Shown here piece after piece: positions 1-8,834 of a stretch of 38,161 nucleotides of DNA; within the stretch, counting starts at the first letter, position 1; every line of letters starts with the position of its first letter. The position numbers and the translations under genes were made by a program. Source of the stretch: Syntrophales bacterium (GTDB lineage Bacteria; Desulfobacterota; Syntrophia; Syntrophales; CG2-30-49-12); NCBI GenBank assembly GCA_030018935.1, contig JASEGZ010000015.1:1-38161 (forward strand), read 5' to 3'. The notes under the pieces are model-generated. The model searched no databases, was not told the DNA's origin, and was given only the letters and a program-made list of their open reading frames with translations.

Positions 1-350
1 ATGCAGTGGTGGTGTGGGAGGAGGGGAGTCGTGAGGCTCCCCCCTATCCCGATTATCTGTCCTGAGACAATCTTTGTCCTCACGGCAAAGATATATTTTG
101 AAGAAATTGGCAGGGTATTAGGGTTGTTTCTCGATTGTCATGACAATTATTTTTGCCAGGCCAGGGACAGAAAAGTTGGAAAACTGGGACTGGATATTAA
201 ATTAAAGAAATTGAGCGTTTGATTGAGGAAAGACGGGCGGCAAGAGCGGCTAAGGACTGGGAGAAAGCCGATGAGATCAGACGTCTCCTTGCAGAAAAAG
301 GGGTGAGCCTCAAAGATACCCCTGCCGGCGCCACGTGGGAAATCGAATAA
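1..350 (+). pseudogene. cysS: C-terminal end of cysteinyl-tRNA synthetase, frameshifted
   Basis: The last ~48 codons (207-350) read IERLIEERRAARAAKDW, then KADEIRRLLAEKG and a closing TWEIE, the typical C-terminal anticodon-side tail of bacterial CysS. The upstream stretch in another frame (about 85-206) reads FEEIGRVLGLF, which is the CysS segment normally found just before it. The two frames join at the A-run around 204-206, where one A appears to be missing (LKEIERL would be restored by one extra base). The first ~60 bases are not recognisable as CysS. The gene would normally be ~480 aa and runs off the left edge. This is either a genuine frameshift mutation or a sequencing/assembly error in a homopolymer-like stretch. 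CysS is normally essential, so an error, or a second intact copy elsewhere, is plausible. It is convergent with the next gene. Confidence 0.7.
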
Positions 351-353
351 AGA

Positions 354-860
354 TTAAGATTCCTTCAATATCATGCATAGCGCTGTGGTGAGCTTAATCG
401 TATCTTCATCGGCCTTTCTCAGCCTTGCACTAATGATCCTGGCCAGGTTCAGCAGCATCCGGTAACCAAGCTCGTGGTCTTTCTCGGCAAGCCTTAAAAA
501 ATCATCCCTTTTAATCTTATATACGAGACAGTTCGTCAATGCCTTGACCGTGGCTGTCCTCTTTTGTTTTTCCAGAAGAGCAATTTCACCAAATACGGCA
601 TGATGCTTGGCATCCAATCTTGTAAAAACCTTACTCTTTTCCCTATCCTCCTCATCCATGTCACTTATGATCAGACTCTTCACCACCTCCACGGTTCCCT
701 CCATGATGATGTACATGGAATCACCGGCATCTCCCTCTCTCATGATGATCTCATTTTCGGGAAATTTGACAGGATGTAAGATATCTGAGACCTTACTGAT
801 CTGTTCGGGAGTGAGGTTTCGGAAAAGTTCTATCTCTCGCAAGAGCAAGTCATCTTTCAT
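354..860 (-). CDS. Cyclic-nucleotide-binding (CRP-type) domain protein without DNA-binding domain
   Basis: About 168 aa, consisting almost entirely of one cNMP-binding beta-roll: ELFRNLTPEQISKVSDIL, then a REGDAGDSMYIIMEG turn, the phosphate-binding-cassette-like FGEIALLEKQKRTATVKA, and a C-terminal helix. No helix-turn-helix follows, so it is not a transcription factor of the CRP class. It more likely acts as a sensor module for a partner protein. It lies 24 nt downstream of a K+ channel gene on the same strand, so the two are probably one transcript and the protein may gate or regulate the channel (inference). A TTG three bases upstream (863) is an alternative start, but the ATG at 860 has a GGGG ribosome-binding stretch at good spacing. 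The bound ligand cannot be told from sequence. Confidence 0.8.
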   Translation of the reverse strand: MKDDLLLREIELFRNLTPEQISKVSDILHPVKFPENEIIMREGDAGDSMYIIMEGTVEVVKSLIISDMDEEDREKSKVFTRLDAKHHAVFGEIALLEKQKRTATVKALTNCLVYKIKRDDFLRLAEKDHELGYRMLLNLARIISARLRKADEDTIKLTTALCMILKES

Positions 861-884
861 CAAAGATCCCCTGAGTTATGACGG

Positions 885-2105
885 TTACATTTTGTGGGGT
901 ATCGTCCTGGAAAGCGCCACGGCAAAGTCTTCTCCACCAACGATGTACTCGTCCTCGGGATTTATCATAACTCTCATTTCGTCTTTTTTGTAAGAAAGGT
1001 CTTTTTTCGACTCTCTTATCCGCTCCTTAATGAAGGTGTCAATAACGGATGTGTCGTCTGAAAGAAGGTCTTCCAATTTCATCGCCCTTTTTTCCCTGAG
1101 GAGGCCGAGGAGAATCGCATGTTTACCCCGATAGTATGCCGACAACTCCTTGAATGTCCTGCCAACAAAATGGCGAGGAATTTCGATTCTCCACAATTTA
1201 TTGGTATCACCGAGGGATAGGATACCGGATAATATCTTCGGCAGACCGGGGGAGTTTATAGCGCTGGCTAAGAAGGACCCGACATGTTCTCCCCTGACAA
1301 TGATTTCGTCAACACTGGCCCTCTGGAGATGCGGTCTGTTTTCACTGTCTAAGAGCTCGGCAACGATTCTGACCACGGGGGCAATTGACTTGATCGTCAA
1401 GGCCGCAAGGGTTGTTCTTTCATCAATTCTATCCTTCGCATGGCTCCCAGAGGTATCCGCCATAATTAAGGCAAATCTCGCCCTGGTAATATTGGCTCTT
1501 AAGAGCACGTCCTCATGGACATAATTCCCTCTCAAGAATCTCAGATTATATTTACTGTACTTGAGTCTTAGAGAGTCTATCTCGTCAACGGAAAGTTCAT
1601 TGATCAGGACGATGGATGTATCCCCCATGGAACCATACGTGGTAAGGCCCAGGAGAACATCCTCGGTATACTGATTCCAGCCACATATAATAATATGGTC
1701 TCTTTCTCTAACTGATTCCAAGCCCTTTTCCTCCCTTATCTTTTTTTCTACAAACATGGAAGCAATGGTGGCTGTTAATAGAGACATCAGACCGACACCA
1801 GAAAAAATCAGTAACAATCCGACGATTTTTCCACCGAGCGTTATGGGATACTTGTCACCGTAACCGACGGTGCCCATGGTCACGACAGCCCACCAGATGC
1901 CGTCCCAGATGGAGCGGATGTTAGCTTCCCCCCTCGCCTGTTCAAAGTAGTAAATACCCATTGAACTCAGGAAGATAACGCCTACCGTGATGGTTGCAAT
2001 CTGCAAGAGGCGTTTCCTGGACAACCATCCAGCAATCTTTACGAATCTTCCCGATAAAGGCCCTATTTTCATTGACCTCATTGGAATTCGAGTTTCAAGT
2101 TTCAA
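885..2105 (-). CDS. Two-TM potassium channel with RCK (TrkA-N) domain
   Basis: Up to 406 aa. TM1 lies at ~33-56, then a pore helix and the K+ selectivity filter TVGYGD at 79-84, TM2 at ~91-118, and a cytoplasmic RCK/TrkA-N Rossmann domain from ~136 (HIIICGWNQYTEDVL) followed by a C-terminal RCK-C-like region. This is the MthK-like ligand-gated K+ channel architecture. The first ~11 residues are encoded within low-complexity repeat-like DNA (2087-2155). The TTG at 2105 is therefore a doubtful start, and ATG at 2081 or 2072 is equally possible. It is followed at 24 nt by a stand-alone cNMP-binding protein. MthK channels gate by Ca2+ at the RCK ring; the ligand here is unknown. It acts in the inner membrane in K+ efflux or membrane-potential control. 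Confidence 0.85.
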   Translation of the reverse strand: MKLETRIPMRSMKIGPLSGRFVKIAGWLSRKRLLQIATITVGVIFLSSMGIYYFEQARGEANIRSIWDGIWWAVVTMGTVGYGDKYPITLGGKIVGLLLIFSGVGLMSLLTATIASMFVEKKIREEKGLESVRERDHIIICGWNQYTEDVLLGLTTYGSMGDTSIVLINELSVDEIDSLRLKYSKYNLRFLRGNYVHEDVLLRANITRARFALIMADTSGSHAKDRIDERTTLAALTIKSIAPVVRIVAELLDSENRPHLQRASVDEIIVRGEHVGSFLASAINSPGLPKILSGILSLGDTNKLWRIEIPRHFVGRTFKELSAYYRGKHAILLGLLREKRAMKLEDLLSDDTSVIDTFIKERIRESKKDLSYKKDEMRVMINPEDEYIVGGEDFAVALSRTIPHKM

Positions 2106-2126
2106 AACTCAAGTTTTAAATTTCAA

Positions 2127-2153
2127 GACTTATGACTTATGACTTACGACTTG
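2127..2153. repeat. Heptamer tandem repeat array 1 (TTATGAC)
   Basis: Three to four copies of a 7-bp unit (TTATGAC/TTACGAC) lie between the EF-G stop and the K+ channel start. The same unit recurs at 16172, 31184 and 33021. Purely intergenic. Confidence 0.75.
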
Positions 2154-2159
2154 CACTTT

Positions 2160-4196
2160 TCACCGGTGGTCGTATGCGGAAAAATGCATGGTAAAGACGG
2201 CCCTGCCCTGGGTAGCGGATCGAAGGTCGGTAGAATACCCAAACATCGCTTTCAGGGGAACTTTTGCCTTGATCTCACTGATAGTCCCTTTTGGTGTTAT
2301 CGCCTGTATTTCACCCTTCCTCGCATTGATGTCTCCAACGACCTCTCCCGTGAATCCACCAGGTGTAATGATATTAACCATCATGATCGGCTCAAGGAGA
2401 ATGGGAGCGGCCTGTAAGCATCCGTCCTTAAAGGCCGATGAGGCTGCTACCTTATAACCCAGCACCGTGGATTCCCCCTCTCTGAAGGAACCACCGATGA
2501 TACTGATTCGGCAATCCACGACGGGATACCCCTCCACAACGCCCATCTGAGTTGACTCCAGGATACCTTCTTCTATGGCAGGATGAAATTCCTCGGGAAT
2601 CAAATGCGCATCTACCTGTTTTATAATCTCGATGCCCCTTCCCCGTTCCAGAGGTTCTAAAGACAGACGGACATGACCAAAATGTTTCTTTTCGCCGAGC
2701 TCCTTTGCAAAACGTCCCTCCACTTCCACCTTTTTTTGAATCGTTTCCTTGTAGATGACCCGGGGTTTCCCCGTATTAATATGGGCATTAAATTCCCTTG
2801 TAAGTCTGTCAAACAGGATCTCGAGGTGGAGTTCTCCCATGCCTGAAACAATGGTCTGGGCAGTCTGCTCCTCATATTTTACCTTAATCGTGGGATCCTC
2901 TTCCATCAACCTGGATAATGCTATGGATAACCGTTCCTGGTCCGCTGGTGTCTTGGCCTCAACCGCCTGACTGATTACAGGCTCATAAAACTCTATTGGT
3001 TCCAGAAGAATCGGGTGGGATTCGTTACAGATGGTGTCTCCTGTGGTAGTGTCCTTAAGGCCAATCACGGCAATGATCTCTCCCGCTTCACATTGTTCAA
3101 CCCTCTCACGTTTATTTGCATGCATCTTCAGGAGCCTGGCAACTTTTTCTCTCTTCCCGATACTTGCATTGTAGACATCTTCCCCGGTATGTATCTGTCC
3201 TGAATAGATTCTCAGGTAGGTCAGTTTCCTGCCACCCTCCTCCTGCATGATCTTGAACGCCAGGGTGGCAAGGGGCTCCTTATTGCTGCTGTGTCGTGTT
3301 TCCTCCTTTCCTGTCAGATGATTGATACCCCTGATCGGTGAGACATCTTCCGGTGAGGGAAGAAAACGAACAACAGCGTCAAGGATGGGTTGAATTCCCT
3401 TGTTTTTCAAGGCAGCGCCACACATCACGGGTACTACTTTCAGGGAAAGGGTGGCCTTTCGGATAGCGTTTATGATCTCATCCGCGGGAATATCCACCCC
3501 TTCCAGATACTTGTCCGCAATACAATCGTCCGCCTCGGCAAGTGTTTCCATCAGCTTTTCCCTCTGCTCCCTGGCTTGGGGAAGGATATCGGACGGGATA
3601 TCTGAAAGGCCATAACACAATCCCCGGGTACTGTCATCCCAGGTTATGATCTTCTCCCTGATCAGGTCCACCACCCCCTTGAATTGTTCCTCCTGACCGA
3701 GGGGCATCTGGATGGCAAGAGGCACAGAGTTGAACCGTTCCCCCATCATCTTTATAGTCCCGAAAAAATCGGCTCCCACCCTGTCCATCTTGTTGATAAA
3801 GGCAATCTTGGGAACACCATACTTGTCCGCTTGGTACCAGACAGTTTCTGACTGTGGTTCCACACCTCCAACAGCACAAAAGACAATCACCGCCCCATCC
3901 AGGACCCTGAGAGAACGCTCAACCTCTATGGTAAAATCAACATGACCGGGGGTATCAATGATATGGATCTCGTGATTTTCCCAGTTACAGGTAGTTACGG
4001 CTGATGTAATCGTTATTCCCCTCTCCTGCTCCTGGGGCATCCAGTCCATGACAGCCTCTCCATTATGCACCTCGCCCATCTTGTATGACTTCCCCGTATA
4101 GAACAGGATCCTCTCTGTTACGGTGGTCTTACCGGCATCTATGTGGGCCACGATCCCGATATTTCTTGTTCGGGAAAGTTTTGTTTTTGCAGCCAT
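2160..4196 (-). CDS. fusA: Translation elongation factor G (paralogue outside the str operon)
   Basis: 678 aa, slightly shorter than the usual ~690-700. GTPase motifs are all present: G1 AHIDAGKT (17-24), G2 RGITIT (59-64), G3 DTPGH (81-85), G4 NKMD (135-138). Domains II-V follow, including GMGELHLEI in domain III and the domain [15 protein letters not shown] and [14 protein letters not shown] segments. It catalyses GTP-dependent ribosomal translocation and/or ribosome recycling. No rpsL, rpsG or tuf flank it; the neighbours are a K+ channel and a GerMN protein. It may therefore be a second EF-G of the EF-G2 kind found in many Deltaproteobacteria and spirochaetes (inference). The start is ATG 4196 and reads [20 protein letters not shown]. 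Confidence 0.93.
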   Translation of the reverse strand: MAAKTKLSRTRNIGIVAHIDAGKTTVTERILFYTGKSYKMGEVHNGEAVMDWMPQEQERGITITSAVTTCNWENHEIHIIDTPGHVDFTIEVERSLRVLDGAVIVFCAVGGVEPQSETVWYQADKYGVPKIAFINKMDRVGADFFGTIKMMGERFNSVPLAIQMPLGQEEQFKGVVDLIREKIITWDDSTRGLCYGLSDIPSDILPQAREQREKLMETLAEADDCIADKYLEGVDIPADEIINAIRKATLSLKVVPVMCGAALKNKGIQPILDAVVRFLPSPEDVSPIRGINHLTGKEETRHSSNKEPLATLAFKIMQEEGGRKLTYLRIYSGQIHTGEDVYNASIGKREKVARLLKMHANKRERVEQCEAGEIIAVIGLKDTTTGDTICNESHPILLEPIEFYEPVISQAVEAKTPADQERLSIALSRLMEEDPTIKVKYEEQTAQTIVSGMGELHLEILFDRLTREFNAHINTGKPRVIYKETIQKKVEVEGRFAKELGEKKHFGHVRLSLEPLERGRGIEIIKQVDAHLIPEEFHPAIEEGILESTQMGVVEGYPVVDCRISIIGGSFREGESTVLGYKVAASSAFKDGCLQAAPILLEPIMMVNIITPGGFTGEVVGDINARKGEIQAITPKGTISEIKAKVPLKAMFGYSTDLRSATQGRAVFTMHFSAYDHR

Positions 4197-4280
4197 GGGC
4201 TTATATCCGGTCCTCTAGATTGCGTTTGAGATGAACACATCCCGAAATTGAGTTATTGTACTTGCCTTTTAACCTCTCTC

Positions 4281-4907
4281 TTACCCTTCCCTTGAATCGG
4301 GGGCCAACAACTCCCTATTCATGGTAAAGGGATACCTTAAGTCAATATGTCCTTTTATTGATTCCGCCTCTTTCCCCTCTATGAGGATCTTTACCTTTTT
4401 AATAGCCGGGATATTTGACGTCAGGGTGTTGGTCAGGGAATATACGGTAGATATTTCACTGGTACTTCCACCCGGGTGGTATTTGACAAGGTTTTTGCCG
4501 AAACTGACATAAGCCGTTCCGCCTCCCTCAATTTTAATACTTTGCAAGTTCACATTTTCAGGAAATGTATTCACCAGCCCCTTCTTGGAACCTTCCAGCA
4601 GTGCATTCACCAATTCCATTGCCTTCTCAACGTCATCCCTTCCCCTTGGAATATATCTCTTTTCCGGGACCAGGAATCGTTCGTTGGCATCCGAGAAATA
4701 GAGGACTACCGCCTGTTTCTCCCTTTTCTTGGGGAGGACGCCCTTTCCAGTAATTGGTGGGTATAAGTAATCGAAGAGAGCTACAAAGAAGATGACGAGG
4801 GAGACAAAGCCTGCCGTAATGATGAGCAGAAGAAAAAGTATCCTCCTGCTTTTCTTTTTTTTCCTGTTCTTTACCTTGCTGATTTTCCTCTGTTTCCCTG
4901 TAGGCAT
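4281..4907 (-). CDS. GerMN-domain membrane-anchored protein
   Basis: 208 aa. A very basic N-terminus (KQRKISKVKNRKKKKSRR) precedes a single membrane-spanning segment (~22-46, ILFLLLIITAGFVSLVIFFVALF). An extracytoplasmic GerMN-type domain (~65-195) follows, with VVLYFSDANERFLVPEKR, a LVNALLEGS helix and AYVSFGKNLV. GerMN domains occur in the spore germination/sporulation protein GerM, but also widely in non-sporulating bacteria, where they are thought to bind cell-envelope components. No sporulation gene is nearby, so a general envelope role is more likely. It is on the same strand as the genes either side, with 25 nt to the HD-domain gene upstream. Confidence 0.75.
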   Translation of the reverse strand: MPTGKQRKISKVKNRKKKKSRRILFLLLIITAGFVSLVIFFVALFDYLYPPITGKGVLPKKREKQAVVLYFSDANERFLVPEKRYIPRGRDDVEKAMELVNALLEGSKKGLVNTFPENVNLQSIKIEGGGTAYVSFGKNLVKYHPGGSTSEISTVYSLTNTLTSNIPAIKKVKILIEGKEAESIKGHIDLRYPFTMNRELLAPDSREG

Positions 4908-4932
4908 GTTCGCTCCTTATGAAAAAAACCTG

Positions 4933-5520
4933 TCACCTTTCACTATTGGTTCTATTGCCGTTTACCCACCAGTCACTTTTATCCTTGAACCACCATTGAG
5001 AGGAATCTGTCTCCAGGATACTGTCAGCTATTTTTTTTGCGTTTTCCGTACAGAGCCGTTTGACGGCAAATTCGATCCATTCCTTGCTGTACCTGTTTCC
5101 CAGGTCTCCATATTCCTTCAACTGAAGGATCAAGGCAAGTTGGTCGGCGTCATGGGCAAGCAGGGATTCCTTTGTTTTTCTTTCATTAAATTCATCAATG
5201 GCGGATTTGATTTCCTCTCCAAAGAAGAGGGTCTCTGTCAGTTCTCTGATGGCCTTCTCCTCGTGGACGGTCACATATTTCTTGCTCACGTAGTTCATAT
5301 CCCCTGTCCTTGCCTCGGGAAGGTCATGGACAAGGCATATCTTGAGGACCTTCAATTCATCAACCTCAGCTTCTAATTTACACAAGGTATAGCCGATGAA
5401 GACTGTCATTAAGGTATGTTCGGCCACTGATTCACTCCCGGAACCGAGAAACTGGTAACCCGTGCGCGGGGTTTTCTTTAACATGCCAACCTCAAACAGA
5501 AAATTTGCGATATCCCGCAT
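4933..5520 (-). CDS. HD-domain phosphohydrolase (YfbR/HDDC2-like 5'-deoxynucleotidase)
   Basis: 195 aa. The metal-binding HD signature is visible as SVAEHT (His35), the LVHDLPEA pair His65-Asp66 with Glu69, and a later AHDAD (Asp124/Asp126). Size and spacing fit the YfbR/HDDC2 family, which removes phosphate from deoxynucleoside 5'-monophosphates, or related nucleotide phosphohydrolases. The C-terminal tail is tryptophan-rich (SSQWWFKDKSDWW). The ATG start lies one base past the stop of the 72-aa gene upstream, so the two are almost certainly translationally coupled. Substrate preference cannot be told from sequence. Confidence 0.82.
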   Translation of the reverse strand: MRDIANFLFEVGMLKKTPRTGYQFLGSGSESVAEHTLMTVFIGYTLCKLEAEVDELKVLKICLVHDLPEARTGDMNYVSKKYVTVHEEKAIRELTETLFFGEEIKSAIDEFNERKTKESLLAHDADQLALILQLKEYGDLGNRYSKEWIEFAVKRLCTENAKKIADSILETDSSQWWFKDKSDWWVNGNRTNSER

Positions 5521-5521
5521 A

Positions 5522-5740
5522 TTACCCCTTCTTTAGGACTTTGATCCTGTTTGCCATCATCTCGGAAATTCTTTTCATCTGCATCTGAAGCGCCGCTATC
5601 CCTTCCGGTTTCATGGTTACCAATTTATCCAACTGCCCTTTCCAGTATTCCAACACAGATATTTCATTTTCTCTCAACTTCTTTTCAAATCTTGACTGGA
5701 ATTCTCTTATAAAGACTGCCTGGTTATCCATCTCAGCCAT
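5522..5740 (-). CDS. Small helical protein of unknown function
   Basis: 72 aa, predicted wholly alpha-helical and amphipathic (FIREFQSRFEKKLRENEISVLEYWKGQLDKL, then MQMKRISEMMANRIKVLKKG in two halves). No Cys, no signal peptide. Its stop is immediately followed by the start of the HD phosphohydrolase, which is the main reason to accept it as a real gene. I do not recognise the family. Confidence 0.5.
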   Translation of the reverse strand: MAEMDNQAVFIREFQSRFEKKLRENEISVLEYWKGQLDKLVTMKPEGIAALQMQMKRISEMMANRIKVLKKG

Positions 5741-6014
5741 AATTTATCCTCCCCTGAGAAACAAAGTCATTATATCATTTAAGTTCTTTCTTGCAACCAT
5801 GAAATTTGCGGCAATTGAGCCCCGCCGTAAATCGGAAGATTGAGCCCGTATGCCTGATAACGATGGAGAAAACCGACGAGACCTCTTAAGCGGGAAAAAT
5901 TTGATGGTATCGCCAGTATTACTTGATGGACATTTTTCAAACTTTATTGTATAAAAATATACTGTAGGAAATGCCATGCGGCAAGGGGCTTGAGATCAGG
6001 AGGAAAGGTAGGTC

Positions 6015-7211
6015 GTGGCTATGTCGTTGAATTTTGAATTTTCTCAGGAACAGAAGATGATCGAAGAAAACGTGTGGCGATGGGCATCGTCATGGCTTGA
6101 ACCGCAGATGGAAACACTATACGAAAAAGATGAAATGCCACCGGACCTTTTCAGGGAGTTAGGGAAACTTGGGTTAAACGGGATCGTATTTGAAGAGGAG
6201 TATGGCGGGGCTGGACTGGGTTATGTGGAAGCCCTGATCGTTCATGAGAACATTGCCCGGGTAAGTAATGCCCTTGCCATGACCGCTTGTTCAAGTCAGA
6301 TACTCTGTTTCGACAATTTCCGCAGAAATGCCACGGAAGGGCAGAAAAGGGAAATACTACCCAAGGTCTGCAGCGGTGAGTACATAGGTTGCCTTGGGAT
6401 TACCGAACCCAATGCTGGTTCCGATGCCATGAGCATGTCAACGAGAGCTACAAAGCAGGGCAATAAATACATCATCGTCGGCAGCAAGACGTTCATCACC
6501 AACGGCCCTGTAGCCGATGTCATGCTGTTTTATGCCAAGACAGATCCAGAAAAGGGATCTCGCGGTATTTCCGCCTTCTTTTTTCATACCAAAGGTAAGG
6601 AAGGTTTCTCGTGTCAAAAGATCAAAAAGTGGGGGATGAGGACGTCGCCGACGGGATTGATCACCTTTGACAACATGGAACTTCCTGAAGAAAATCTCAT
6701 CGGCGGCTTGAACAGGGGGGTCGTTGCCCTGACAAACGGACTATGCACGGAGAGAATTTCCCTGAGTGCCTGCAGCATTGGCTCACAGAGGGCATGTCTC
6801 GAACTCAGTTTAAGGTATGCCAAAGAAAGGGTCCAGTTTGGGAGGCCTATCGCCTCCTTTCAATTCATTCAGGGGAAACTTGCCGACATGTATACAAGTT
6901 ATATGTCTTCCAAGTGGATGGCTTACAGTGCTGCCGCCTACTGTGATTCGCTGGAGGACAAGAGAGGAGGAAAAGGCACGGATCTCGATCGCATGGCGGC
7001 CGCTTCCCTTCTTGTCTGTGGCCAAATGGGCACCAGGGTGGCCATGGACGCTATTCAGATTCATGGCGGTTATGGATACAGTCAGGAATTTGCCGTTTCC
7101 CGACATTACCTGGATCAGAAATTCTGGGATATCGGGGCGGGTACCTCGGAGATCCGGAGAATGATCATTGCAAGAGAACTCCTGAGGGATGAGTTCAAGA
7201 GCGGTCGTTAA
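6015..7211 (+). CDS. Acyl-CoA dehydrogenase (isovaleryl-CoA dehydrogenase type)
   Basis: 398 aa FAD enzyme that introduces a 2,3-double bond into an acyl-CoA and hands the electrons to ETF. Seen: the FAD/substrate motif GITEPNAGSDAMSMSTRA, YAKERVQFGRPIASFQ, and C-terminal IHGGYGYSQEFAVSRHYLD plus DIGAGTSEIRRMIIARELL. The usual catalytic Glu of the GEGTSEI motif is Ala here, while a Glu (Glu246, in LCTERIS) sits where isovaleryl-CoA dehydrogenase has its base (human Glu254, LDLERLV). The enzyme is therefore probably active and of the IVD/branched-chain type. The GTG start at 6015 is favoured because AGGAGG at ~5999-6004 gives better spacing than the ATG at 6021. It stands alone; the downstream gene is unrelated. 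Confidence 0.9.
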   Translation: MAMSLNFEFSQEQKMIEENVWRWASSWLEPQMETLYEKDEMPPDLFRELGKLGLNGIVFEEEYGGAGLGYVEALIVHENIARVSNALAMTACSSQILCFDNFRRNATEGQKREILPKVCSGEYIGCLGITEPNAGSDAMSMSTRATKQGNKYIIVGSKTFITNGPVADVMLFYAKTDPEKGSRGISAFFFHTKGKEGFSCQKIKKWGMRTSPTGLITFDNMELPEENLIGGLNRGVVALTNGLCTERISLSACSIGSQRACLELSLRYAKERVQFGRPIASFQFIQGKLADMYTSYMSSKWMAYSAAAYCDSLEDKRGGKGTDLDRMAAASLLVCGQMGTRVAMDAIQIHGGYGYSQEFAVSRHYLDQKFWDIGAGTSEIRRMIIARELLRDEFKSGR

Positions 7212-7265
7212 GATGGCTCCTGCCAGCATACACAGGACACGGGCGAGTCGGTATTATTTTTTAAT

Positions 7266-7294
7266 TTGACATTTCTCCGTGAGTTAAGTACCAT
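7266..7294 (+). promoter_or_regulatory. Candidate sigma70-type promoter for the LysM protein gene
   Basis: A perfect -35 box TTGACA (7266-7271), a 17-nt spacer and a -10-like TACCAT (7289-7294), 83 nt upstream of the next start codon. The region between also lacks any open frame. Identified by eye only. Confidence 0.45.
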
Positions 7295-7376
7295 TTTTTG
7301 TATTGGTAGAAATTACATTCAGGTGCTTTGAATTTTCCCAAGGGCAAAGCTTTTTTCATTTGGCTGGAGGATTTTC

Positions 7377-8834
7377 ATGGTCAATTGGCATTTACAGGTT
7401 TGTCGTCTGGTAATCCTTTGTCTGGTAATGATTCTTATTTCCTCACAGTTACTCTTTGCAAAGAGAGATACGGTGCTGCTTACATTTCAAAAGGTTGCCG
7501 TTCCCAAAGAGAGGACACAAACCTATATGGTTAAAAAAGGGGATTGGATAATAGATATTATTCGCAGGCAATTAAATGTGAAGGGAATAGAGGCCTTCAA
7601 GACGGTGAGACTTGTGAAGCAACTCAATCCTCGTATCCGTAACTTGAACAGGATATATCCGGGACAGGTACTGAAACTTCCTGGTGGTGATATCCCTGTT
7701 GCCAATCAAGAGGTCGGACTTTCAAAAGCCGGGATCTCCGCCACAAAAGAGTACACCAGAGAAAAACCTGTCATACCACAGGAAATCCGTCTTGCCATCA
7801 TCAGGCATGTAATCAGTCGGATGAATGGATCCATTATGACAACAGGAAATTATTATATCCCTCTTTCCCCCATGGGGCAGACGACCATCGCCTGTTCCAA
7901 AATACCGCTGGTCGAACTTGACGATGGAAGCGTGATTCTCCTGGATTTTAGCAATCGAATACCGGAGTACCTTGGTAAAATGATCCGGGCAAGCTGGAAA
8001 AACTATCATTTGGTCAAAGCCACAAGCCATGATGACATCGCCTATATTCTTCAGAAAATTATCAATGTCTCTAGTTTATACACCATGAATAAAAGGTTAC
8101 AACCTTTCATCATGGGGGGAAACCCCCAGATCCGTTTATTATTTGACTGGATGATTACAAAGAGTACACCACCGGGGAGTAAGCCTTATCTACAAGGGAT
8201 TTCCTTTGTTACAGAAGAATCTCATTTACTACCTAAGTCGCTGATAACATATGCGGAAAAAAAAGGCTTGATCATCACTGAAATCATGGATGGAAGCTCT
8301 GTGATAAATGTACCTGATGTAACATACACAATCCCGGAGATACCCATCATAGGCAAGACCACCCAAGGGGATATGGTCTGTAATCTCCTTACAACTCTCG
8401 GTTACCTGCCGGTTAGAGATGCTGATGTCAAGATATTCGACATGGTAAACGACGGTTTTAATCTTTCCATTAAAGCTGATCTAATTGTGAAAAATGGGGA
8501 TAAGCAGGTCATGATCCACTCGAAAAAACTACCCCAGCAATTCATCAATATTTTAAGAGACGGGGGAACGGAAGTCGCCTTTATCGAGGAAGGGGACGTG
8601 AAAAGATCGGCTGTCGAGAAGACCCTCCATACCATGAATATCCCCTTTTCTTATCAAAGCTTCTCCTTTTCAATTCCTGAAAAAACTGATAAGGCAAGAG
8701 CTACCATTACCTTTCCCGCCATTAAAATAACAACAGAGGACAAAGGCGATCTGTACATGCTTGACTTCGATATGGATCGGGAAATCTACGGTTTACTTCA
8801 TGATAAATGGGAGGTGAATGCTGTAAGATATTGA
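7377..8834 (+). CDS. Exported LysM-domain protein of unknown function
   Basis: 485 aa. An N-terminal signal/anchor segment (LVILCLVMILISSQLLFA, ~11-28) precedes a LysM-like module (~48-103: TYMVKKGDWIIDIIRRQL at the start and QLNPRIRNLNRIYPGQVLKL at the end), which usually binds peptidoglycan. The remaining ~370 residues show no motif I recognise. The gene has a GGAGG ribosome-binding site 8 nt before ATG 7377, and its end overlaps the start of the PP-loop gene by up to 28 nt, so the pair is likely co-transcribed. Expected in the periplasm or attached to the inner membrane. Confidence 0.75.
   Translation: MVNWHLQVCRLVILCLVMILISSQLLFAKRDTVLLTFQKVAVPKERTQTYMVKKGDWIIDIIRRQLNVKGIEAFKTVRLVKQLNPRIRNLNRIYPGQVLKLPGGDIPVANQEVGLSKAGISATKEYTREKPVIPQEIRLAIIRHVISRMNGSIMTTGNYYIPLSPMGQTTIACSKIPLVELDDGSVILLDFSNRIPEYLGKMIRASWKNYHLVKATSHDDIAYILQKIINVSSLYTMNKRLQPFIMGGNPQIRLLFDWMITKSTPPGSKPYLQGISFVTEESHLLPKSLITYAEKKGLIITEIMDGSSVINVPDVTYTIPEIPIIGKTTQGDMVCNLLTTLGYLPVRDADVKIFDMVNDGFNLSIKADLIVKNGDKQVMIHSKKLPQQFINILRDGGTEVAFIEEGDVKRSAVEKTLHTMNIPFSYQSFSFSIPEKTDKARATITFPAIKITTEDKGDLYMLDFDMDREIYGLLHDKWEVNAVRY

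Noticed and set aside
4281-4907. Evidence for sporulation from the GerMN domain
   Set aside because: GerMN domains are common in non-sporulating bacteria, and no other sporulation gene is present.
5744-5977. 77-codon minus-strand frame before the first ACAD
   Set aside because: No ribosome-binding site, basic low-complexity product and no family resemblance; more likely spacer.
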